Below are positions 43,887 to 50,056 of a stretch of 50,056 bases of DNA, piece by piece. Under the pieces are notes generated by a model. The model was not told the DNA's origin. It did not search any database and saw only the letters and a program-made list of their open reading frames with translations. The translations under genes and the position numbers were made by a program. This stretch comes from Nitriliruptoraceae bacterium. Its GTDB lineage: Bacteria > Actinomycetota > Nitriliruptoria > Nitriliruptorales > Nitriliruptoraceae. Every line of letters starts with the position of its first letter. The first letter of the stretch is position 1. Location: NCBI GenBank assembly GCA_003563915.1, contig PWTE01000381.1, positions 1-50,056 of the forward strand, given 5' to 3'.

Positions 43887-46460
43887 ATGTCACGATCGAC
43901 CGACTCCCCGCGGGAGGATCTACGGCGAGGCGCCGACCTGTCACCTCTGCCGGTCGATGGGGTGGTGCCGGAACTGCTCGACGCCCTCGACCGCGCTGGT
44001 CATGCGGTGCTGGAAGCCGAGCCGGGTGCTGGCAAGACGACCAGGGTCCCGCTCGCACTCGTGGCGGAAGGCGCTGCGCAGCGGCTGATCGTCCTCGAAC
44101 CACGGCGGGTGGCGGCGCGGGCTGCGGCACGCCGACTCGCTTCACAGCTCGGCGAACCGGTCGGGCGCACCGTCGGGCTCACGACCCGCGACGATCGACA
44201 GGTCTCCCCGGGGATGCGGATCGAGGTGGTGACCGAGGGGGTCGTGCTCCGACGGATCCAGCAGGACCCGAGCCTGACGGGCGTCGACCTGCTGGTCTTC
44301 GACGAGTTCCACGAGCGCTCCCTGGAGGCGGACCTCGCCCTGGCCTTCGCCCTGGAGGTCCGCGGGGCGCTCCGCGACGACCTTCGGCTGCTCGTGATGT
44401 CCGCGACGATCGAAGGACCGCGCGTCGCACGGCTCCTGGGTGATGCCCCGCTGCTCACCACCGTGGGGCGCAGCTTCCCGGTCGACATCGAACACCGTCC
44501 CGGCCCCGTGGACCGTCGGGACCTGCCTGCCGCGATCCGCGCGGCCGTCAGCGACCTGCTGCCCGATGGCGACGTGTTGGTCTTCCTCCCCGGTGCCGGC
44601 GAGATCCGCGCCACGATCCGGGAGCTGACCGGGTCGCCGCTGCCCGGCGATCCGGTGGTCCTGCCGCTGTACGGTGCCCTGAGCGGTCAGTAACAGGACC
44701 GGGCCCTGCGGTCCGCTCCCGATGGGCGCCGTAAGGTCGTCGTCGCGACCGACCTCGCCGAGACGAGCCTCACCATCGAGGGTGTGCGGGGTGTGGTCGA
44801 CGCCGGCTGGTCCCGGGAACCGCGCTTCGATCCGGCCACGGGGATGTCGGGTCTGGTGACCGTCCCGGCGTCACGATCGTCCGCGGAACAGCGGGCCGGA
44901 CGTGCCGGGCGCACCGCCCCGGGACGCTGCATCCGGTTGTGGCCGGAACGTGAGCACCTGGCACGTGACGCACAACCTCGCCCCGCCATCCTGACCGATG
45001 ATCTCAGTGGTGCCGCCTTGGAGGTGGCCGCCTGGGGTGCGGAGGTCGCCGAGCTCCGCCTCCTCGACCGCCCACCGACCGCGGCGTGGCAGCAGGCCAC
45101 CGACACCCTCCGTCAGCTCGGGGCGTTGGACGCCACCGGCCGCATCACCGAGCACGGTCGTCACCTCGCCGGGTTGCCGCTGTCGCCGCGGCTCGGTCAG
45201 CTCGTGCTGACCGGCAGGGCAACGGGAGATCTCCGACTGGCCTGCGAGCTGGCCGCGGTCCTCGGCGACCGCGACCCGCTCCTGACCGACCGCGACCACC
45301 CGAGTGCCGATCTGGCTGCACGGGTCCGCGTCGTGCGCGGTGACCAGCCACCGACCGGGACCGGCGTGCGCCGCGGTGCCCTGCGGCGGCTCCGCGAGCA
45401 CGCCCGGCGCCTGGCACGCCAGGTCAACGACCTCCCCGCCAGGCCCCCGAGCACGGGCACGGCCGCTGCTCACCCCGAGGCCCAGGAGCCGGACCGGCCC
45501 GACCGTGCCGGGCGACTCGTCGCGGCGGCGTGGCCGGATCGGGTCGCCGGTCTGCGCGCCGACGCACGGGGGCGGTTCCTGCTGGCGTCGGGGCGGGGAG
45601 CCACCCTGCCCGACGGTGACCTGCTGGCGGGGGAGCCCTGGCTCGCGGTCGCCCACCTCGATCGCGGTGCCGAACAGGCCCGCATCCACCTCGCGGCGGC
45701 CGTCGACGCCCAGGACGTCCGTGAGGTCCTGGGCGACCGGATCGGCGAGGTCGAGGTGGTGGAGTGGCGCGACGGGGACGTGCGCGCCGAACGACGCGTG
45801 ACGCTGGGCGCACTGGTGCTCGACCGCGGTCCGCTGTCGGACGACACCCCTGCGCGGCGCTACCCGGCGCTGCTCGACGGGCTGCGGAAGGAAGGGCTCG
45901 CCCTGCTGCGGTGGGACCGCGATGCCCAGGACCTGCAGGCCCGCGCCGCCTTCGTCCGCCACCACCGGGGGGATCCGTGGCCGGACCTGCGCGAGACCGC
46001 GCTGCTCGCCGACCTCGAGACGACCGTCGGCCCGTTCCTGCTGCAGGCCCGCCGCCGTGCCGACCTCGCCCAGGTGTCGGCCGCGGAGGTCCTCGCCGCA
46101 CAGCTCACCCCTCAGCAGCGCCGCGAGCTGGACCGGCTGGCGCCGCGCCACCTCGACGTCCCTTCAGGCTCGCGGTTGCGGGTGACCTACGACGGGGACA
46201 CGGCGATCCTGGCCGTCCGACTGCAGGAGCTGTTCGGGGCACGCGCCACGCCGACGGTGCTGGACGGCCGGGTGCCCGTGCTGCTCCACCTGTTGTCGCC
46301 GGCGCAGCGCCCCGTGCAGGTGACCGACGACCTGGCGGGGTTCTGGTCACGCAGCTACCCCGAGGTGCGCAGCGAGCTCCGTGGTCGCTACCCCAAGCAC
46401 GCCTGGCCGGAGGACCCCACCACCGCGACGCCGCTGCGAGGTGCGAAGCGGCGCCGCTGA
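43887..46460 (+). pseudogene. hrpB: hrpB ATP-dependent helicase interrupted by one in-frame TAA
   Basis: The frame encodes a full-length HrpB-type DEAH helicase of 857 positions, broken only by TAA at 44691-44693 (codon 269). Before it: Walker A PGAGKTTRVPL (residues 46-56), LEPRRVAARAAARRLA, DEFHERS, VMSATI and VLVFLPGAGEI. After it, in the same frame: VVVATDLAETSLTIEGV, AEQRAGRAGRTAPG and the HrpB C-terminal domain to the end. The stop falls in the GALSGQ-x-QDRAL stretch, where relatives have a polar residue such as Glu; GAA to TAA is a single change. No frameshift or other damage is seen. The break separates the two RecA-like domains. It could be a recent mutation, an assembly error or readthrough. 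Confidence 0.88.
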
Positions 46461-46465
46461 GGCCG

Positions 46466-47269
46466 TCACCGCCACCCGAGCCCGTCCAGCCGTGAGGTGA
46501 CCGCACCGAGGTAGCCGGCACCGAACAGGCGCACGTGGACCAGCAGGTGGTACAGCTGCAGCGCGGGTCGCCGCCGTTCCCACCCGTCGTCCAGCGGCCA
46601 GACCTCCTCGTAGCCGGCGAGCAGCGCCGGAGGCACCCCACCGAAGAGCGCGAGCATCGCCAGGTCGAGCTCCCGGTCCCCGTGGTTCACCGCCGGGTCG
46701 ATCAGCCAGCGGTCGCCGACGATGTTGCCGCTCCACAGGTCCCCGTGGACCAGGCTGGGGGCCACGTCGTGGTCGAGCAGGTCCGGGAGCGGTCCCGAGG
46801 TGGCGCGCTCGAGCCGGCGTGCGACCTCGGTCGGGAGGTCGTCGAGGTAGGGCGTCACCCGCTGCTCGACGAAGAACGTCGGCCAGTCGTCGGTCCACGG
46901 GTTGCGTTGGGGGAGCGGGCCGATGACGTTGTCGCGGTGCCAGCCGAAGGCGGGTCCGCGCTGCTGGTGGGCGGTCGCCAGTCCGTGGCCCAGCGCGCGG
47001 AGATCCCCGGGGCCGGTGACGTGCTCGATCACCAGCACGTGGGCGTCGACACCCAGGACCGCCGGGGTCGGAGCACCCGCCTGGCGGAGCGCATCCAGAC
47101 CTTCCGCTTCCAGCCCCGCGTCCGTCGGGGAACGCTTCACCACGACCCGTCGCCCGTCGGGCAGCTCTGCTTGGAACACCTGCGCGACATCTCCGCCGTG
47201 CAGGGGCCGGGCCCAGCGCGGGGTCGGTAGGTCGCCGGGCAGGTCCGGGAGCTCCACGGGTAGCACCAC
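46466..47269 (-). CDS. Fructosamine kinase family protein
   Basis: A 267-residue kinase-fold protein of the FN3K family, which phosphorylates fructosamines or ribulosamines on glycated proteins. GTG 47269 lies 2 nt after the phosphatase stop; GTG 47266 is an alternative. Motifs: VVVKRSPTDAGLEAEGLDALR (Lys of the N-lobe), LVIEHV, HRDNVIGPLPQRNPW, catalytic VHGDLWSGNI and metal-binding LIDPAVNHGDRELDLAM. It sits in an operon with a low-molecular-weight phosphatase, a pairing known elsewhere for protein deglycation. The end is 5 nt from the hrpB stop (convergent). Confidence 0.92.
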   Translation of the reverse strand: MVLPVELPDLPGDLPTPRWARPLHGGDVAQVFQAELPDGRRVVVKRSPTDAGLEAEGLDALRQAGAPTPAVLGVDAHVLVIEHVTGPGDLRALGHGLATAHQQRGPAFGWHRDNVIGPLPQRNPWTDDWPTFFVEQRVTPYLDDLPTEVARRLERATSGPLPDLLDHDVAPSLVHGDLWSGNIVGDRWLIDPAVNHGDRELDLAMLALFGGVPPALLAGYEEVWPLDDGWERRRPALQLYHLLVHVRLFGAGYLGAVTSRLDGLGWR

Positions 47270-47271
47270 GC

Positions 47272-47754
47272 TCAGGCGGACCCCTGCTGACGCTCGGCGA
47301 GGTGACGGACGACCTCACGGGCCGTGCGCCGCACGATCTCCACCACCTCGACGAACCCGTCCTGCCCGCCGTAGTAGGGGTCGGGGACCTCGCCGTCGCC
47401 GGGCTCCGGGTCGAACTCACGGAACAGGCGGATCTCCGTGTCGATGTGCTCGCGGGCCGCCATCTGCTCCAGGTCCCGGAGGTTCGACCGGTCCATCGCC
47501 AGCACCAGGTCGGCGTCCGCCAGCATCGCCGCGTCGACCTGAGCGGCGGTGCCGTCGAGATGGAGCCCGACCTCGGCCGCCGCGGCGCTCATCCGGCGGT
47601 CCGGGCGGTTGCCGACGTGCCAGCTGCCGGTGCCGGCCGAGGCCACGCGCAGGTCGACACCGGCGTGCTCAGCGGCTTCACGCAGCGCAGCCTCCGCGGT
47701 GGGTGAGCGGCAGATGTTGCCGAGGCAGACGGTCAACACGGTCGGGGTCGTCAC
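47272..47754 (-). CDS. Low-molecular-weight protein tyrosine phosphatase family
   Basis: A 160-residue protein; GTG 47754 is chosen, with GAGAAGG just upstream and 4 nt after the LCP stop. The P-loop CLGNICRSPTAE (Cys10 to Arg16) and the general-acid Asp in VPDPYYGGQDGF are intact, as is SAGTGSWHVG. It dephosphorylates phosphotyrosine or, in operons with fructosamine kinase, perhaps phosphorylated ketoses such as ribulose 5-phosphate; the second is inference from context. It sits between the LCP and kinase genes in one transcript. Confidence 0.93.
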   Translation of the reverse strand: MTTPTVLTVCLGNICRSPTAEAALREAAEHAGVDLRVASAGTGSWHVGNRPDRRMSAAAAEVGLHLDGTAAQVDAAMLADADLVLAMDRSNLRDLEQMAAREHIDTEIRLFREFDPEPGDGEVPDPYYGGQDGFVEVVEIVRRTAREVVRHLAERQQGSA

Positions 47755-47758
47755 CTTC

Positions 47759-49027
47759 TCAGCCTCCAGCGTCGCTTCCGAGCAGGACCTGGATACCCGC
47801 GGCGTCGGCGACCTCCTGCAGCGTGCCGGCGCCAGGGGCGGCGTCGGCGACGAGCCGAGCGGCTGCCTGGTCCCCCGGGGGGTACTGCACGACCGTCTCG
47901 TCGCGACGATCGGTGTTGCCGATCGCGACGACGTCGAAGCCACGGTCGGCCAGCTGGTCACGGACCGTCGCCGCGAGTCCCGACACGCCGGCTCCGTTCA
48001 GGACGGTGACCTGGACGTCGGCCGGGTCGATAGCTGCCTCATCGGGGTCCTGGTCCTCGATCTCCCTCAGGATAGAGCCGTTGCGGAAGGCGGCGAACAG
48101 CGCCTCGGCGTCGGTCGTGCGAACGTCGAGGACCGCAGCCCCGCCCGAGGTGGTCCGTGGCTCGACGGGCACCGTGTGGGTCGTGACGGCACCCGAGGCC
48201 AACCCGCGAGCCCCCCAGCCGACCCGTGCCATGGTGATCGGGCCCATCCTCTGGTCCACGCGGACCGCGTCACCGGTGTCACGGGCGAGCGAAGCCATCG
48301 CGAAGGGGTTGAGCAGGACGCCCGGGGAGGCCACCTCGCGCGCCAGTGCCTGCACGAAGCGCTGCTGACGCTGGATGCGCATGAGGTCGTTGTCGATCTT
48401 GCGGACCCTGACGTAGCCCAGGGCATCGGCCCCGTCGAGCACCTGGCAGCCCGCCGGCAGGTCGATGTGCGCATCGCGGTCGCTGATCGCTTCCTCGAGG
48501 CAGAGCTCCACCCCGCCGACGGCGTCGACCACGTCGCGGAAACCGCCGAAGGTCACCTCGACGTAGTGGTGGACGTCGATGCCCGACAGGTCCCGCACCG
48601 TACGGACCAGACAGCCCGGCCCGTCGATCACGGTCGCCGCGTTGATGCGGCCGACCGAACCGTCACAGCGTGGCACCCACAGGTCACGGGGGAAGGACAG
48701 CAGGGCCACCTCACCGCGGTCGATCGTCATGACGAAGATCGTGTCGGTGCGCTCGCCTTCGAAGGAGCCGGTGCCGAGTTCGCGACGCTCCTCGGCGGTG
48801 AGGTCCTCACGGCTGTCCGATCCGGCCACCAGGATGTGCAGGGGCCGGCTGGAGCTGGCCAGCTCGGTGACCTCGACGCGGGCCACCTGGCGTGAGGCCC
48901 ACCACGGGAAGGCGATCGCCGCCAGCAGCGCGACCACGAGCACGATCGCCAGCACGCGCGGCCACCGCCGCCCGCGGGCACGTCGCTCGACGGACGGGCC
49001 CCAGCTCTGGTCGACGTCGGCGGACAT
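47759..49027 (-). CDS. LytR-CpsA-Psr (LCP) family protein with LytR_C domain
   Basis: A 422-residue membrane protein; ATG 49027 has GGGAG upstream. A basic cytoplasmic tail precedes one helix (LAIVLVVALLAAIAFPWW, residues 26-43). The LCP domain follows: VAGSDSREDL, GERTDTIFVMTID, LLSFPRDLWVP, INAATVIDGPGCLVRTV, GGVELCLEEAISD and YVRVRKIDNDLMRIQRQQRFV, with the Asp/Arg residues that hold the pyrophosphate. Residues about 330-400 are a LytR_C domain (VQVTVLNGAGVSGLAATV). LCP enzymes ligate glycopolymers from polyprenyl phosphate onto peptidoglycan, which fits a Gram-positive wall with arabinogalactan- or teichoic-like polymer. Confidence 0.93.
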   Translation of the reverse strand: MSADVDQSWGPSVERRARGRRWPRVLAIVLVVALLAAIAFPWWASRQVARVEVTELASSSRPLHILVAGSDSREDLTAEERRELGTGSFEGERTDTIFVMTIDRGEVALLSFPRDLWVPRCDGSVGRINAATVIDGPGCLVRTVRDLSGIDVHHYVEVTFGGFRDVVDAVGGVELCLEEAISDRDAHIDLPAGCQVLDGADALGYVRVRKIDNDLMRIQRQQRFVQALAREVASPGVLLNPFAMASLARDTGDAVRVDQRMGPITMARVGWGARGLASGAVTTHTVPVEPRTTSGGAAVLDVRTTDAEALFAAFRNGSILREIEDQDPDEAAIDPADVQVTVLNGAGVSGLAATVRDQLADRGFDVVAIGNTDRRDETVVQYPPGDQAAARLVADAAPGAGTLQEVADAAGIQVLLGSDAGG

Positions 49028-49138
49028 GGTGCTCCCGGTGATCGTCCCCGGATGGCAACGGGGTGGTCGGGGAGTCTCGCAGGTTGTGCTCCCGCGATGG
49101 GCGCGTGGTACCGGACGAGTGGCCGGTGCACGCGGCGG

Positions 49139-49819
49139 TCAGTCGGTGATGAGATCCTCGGGCAGGTGGGACACGTCGCTGAAGATCTGCAGGCTGAAGA
49201 TGTGGCCACCGCCGATGCGGGTGGAGCGCAGCCGGGTGAGTGAGGCGTGGTCCGAGGCGAACCGTTCCCACTCCCAGGGTTGCGGTGCCAGCCCGAGGAG
49301 CCGCCCCAGGATCACGGAGTTGGTCCCGGCGTGGGCCACCATCAGCAGCCGCGGCGCCTCACGCGGGACGTCCCAGAGCTCGGTCTCCGGGTCGTAGCGC
49401 ACACCCACCTGCTCGAGTTCGCTCTCCAGACCGATCGTCACGCGCGCGTGGAAGTCGCGGAAACTCTCCCCGCCGGGCATCCCCTCCCACCACTCGTCGC
49501 GTGACCGGTGGCGGGCTTCGGCGAACGCTCGGTCGACCTCCTCGGCGGGCGTGCCCTCCCACGAGCCGGGCATCCGGATCTCGTGGAGCCACACCCGGTC
49601 CTCGGTCGCGACCGCGCCGTGCTGGGCACGCACGGGCGCTGCGGTCTCCTGGGACCGGGTCGCCGTCGAGACGAGCAGCGCGTCGAAGTGCTCGTGGGCG
49701 AGCCGCGTCGCGGTCAGCTCCGCCTGCTTGCGACCGAGGGGGGTCAGGCCCGGGTCCACCTGGGACAGACCGTCCCGGTTCCACTCGGGCTGGGCGTGAC
49801 GCAGCAGCAGTATCTCCAT
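49139..49819 (-). CDS. Histidine phosphatase superfamily protein
   Basis: A 226-residue protein of the phosphoglycerate-mutase-like clan. ATG 49819 is chosen: it gives MEILLLRHAQPEWN with catalytic His8, and a -10-like hexamer 7 nt upstream suggests a leaderless mRNA. GTG 49828 is possible. LTPLGRKQAE, STATRSQETAAPV and LMVAHAGTNSVILGRLLGL (second His) complete the site. It is a broad-range phosphatase or mutase; the substrate is not visible. It lies downstream of a partial gene and upstream of LCP on the same strand, with 111 nt between. Confidence 0.9.
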   Translation of the reverse strand: MEILLLRHAQPEWNRDGLSQVDPGLTPLGRKQAELTATRLAHEHFDALLVSTATRSQETAAPVRAQHGAVATEDRVWLHEIRMPGSWEGTPAEEVDRAFAEARHRSRDEWWEGMPGGESFRDFHARVTIGLESELEQVGVRYDPETELWDVPREAPRLLMVAHAGTNSVILGRLLGLAPQPWEWERFASDHASLTRLRSTRIGGGHIFSLQIFSDVSHLPEDLITD

Positions 49820-49826
49820 GGGCTGC

Positions 49827-49832
49827 ACGCTA
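49827..49832 (-). promoter_or_regulatory. Candidate -10 hexamer TAGCGT (minus strand), leaderless gene
   Basis: On the minus strand TAGCGT ends 7 nt before ATG 49819, the spacing of the other leaderless candidates. Confidence 0.42.
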
Positions 49833-49864
49833 CCCGGTCGCCGCCCCGAGCCGGTCCGGTCGGC

Positions 49865-50056
49865 TCAGCGCTCGTGGTCCTCGTCGAACTCCTCGTCCGG
49901 CAGCTCCCGACCGATCTCGGCAGCCAGCCAGTAGAGCGCCTCCTCCGAGGTCACGACGTCCGCGTCCGCCGCTCTGCGCGCGGCATCGATCCGGTCGTAG
50001 GCCCAGCTGAGGTCGTAATCCCCCGGCTGGTTGCCCGACGCGTCGGCCTCGTCGAG
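49865..50056 (-). CDS. C-terminal part of an unidentified acidic protein
   Basis: An open frame enters from the right window edge and ends at TGA 49865; 63 residues are visible. It is rich in Asp, Glu and Ala, with ALYWLAAEIGRELPDEEFDED near the end and an amphipathic AYDRIDAARRAADADVV segment. The codon usage is coding-like. No family can be named from this fragment. It ends 45 nt before the histidine phosphatase start, whose candidate promoter lies in that gap. Confidence 0.6.
   Translation of the reverse strand, partial: LDEADASGNQPGDYDLSWAYDRIDAARRAADADVVTSEEALYWLAAEIGRELPDEEFDEDHER

Noticed and set aside
44691-44693. Programmed readthrough of TAA in hrpB
   Set aside because: TAA is the least leaky stop, and no stimulating structure or family precedent for HrpB is known; mutation or error is simpler.

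Overview
The window is about 50 kb of very GC-rich DNA, densely packed with short intergenic gaps. GTG starts are common and a few starts look like TTG or CTG. It looks chromosomal and actinobacterial: DUF2510 repeats, an LCP wall-assembly protein, GuaB1, DUF4031, DUF998, an AMIN-like lipoprotein and leaderless genes all fit Actinomycetota. A deep-branching lineage such as Nitriliruptoria is a guess that the sequence alone cannot settle. No tRNA, rRNA, CRISPR, insertion sequence or phage module was seen. No gap without a gene exceeds about 170 bases.

Layout. 1-6.7 kb: the end of an RND/MMPL transporter, a PLDc_N membrane protein, an aldo/keto reductase, a membrane protein, a protein with six DUF2510 modules, a Xi-class glutathione transferase homologue and a hemolysin-III membrane protein. 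6.8-11.4 kb: a tight three-gene unit of RimK fused to a TrkA-C/RCK_C domain, a HEAT-like protein with no usable start codon, and an HD-GYP protein that shares an N-terminal module with its neighbour. 11.5-20.9 kb: an FMN reductase, an AMIN-like lipoprotein, an acyltransferase, pta-ackA, two short oxidoreductase or membrane units and a YceI protein. 20.9-25.8 kb: a small unlisted 56-residue ORF, DUF4031, patatin, a GlcD-type oxidase, a class IV aminotransferase and a SpoU methyltransferase. 25.8-30.7 kb: two tandem zinc-ribbon/TM/beta-propeller paralogues facing a sucrose-phosphorylase-type GH13. 30.8-39.3 kb: PaaK, a thioesterase, a hydrolase with a membrane domain, an SDR, a sugar dehydrogenase lipoprotein, a KCNAB-type reductase and GuaB1. 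39.4-41.4 kb: an arsenic operon (ArsR-ArsC fusion, MIP channel, ArsC). 41.4-50 kb: DUF4126, an M20 peptidase, a holin-IV family protein, hrpB broken by a single in-frame TAA, then a wall/phosphatase cluster (LCP, LMW phosphatase, fructosamine kinase), a histidine phosphatase and a partial gene.

The most interesting system is the RimK-RCK_C / HEAT-like / HD-GYP operon. It joins a glutamate ligase, a candidate nucleotide-sensing domain and a cyclic-dinucleotide phosphodiesterase-type protein. Other points of note are two genes (pta and the holin-family gene) whose only sensible start is CTG, in-frame stops in two otherwise intact genes, and a recurrent TA(C/G)(C/G)(G/C)T hexamer. That hexamer lies either about 7 nt (leaderless) or about 23-30 nt (with Shine-Dalgarno) before starts and looks like the -10 element of this genome.
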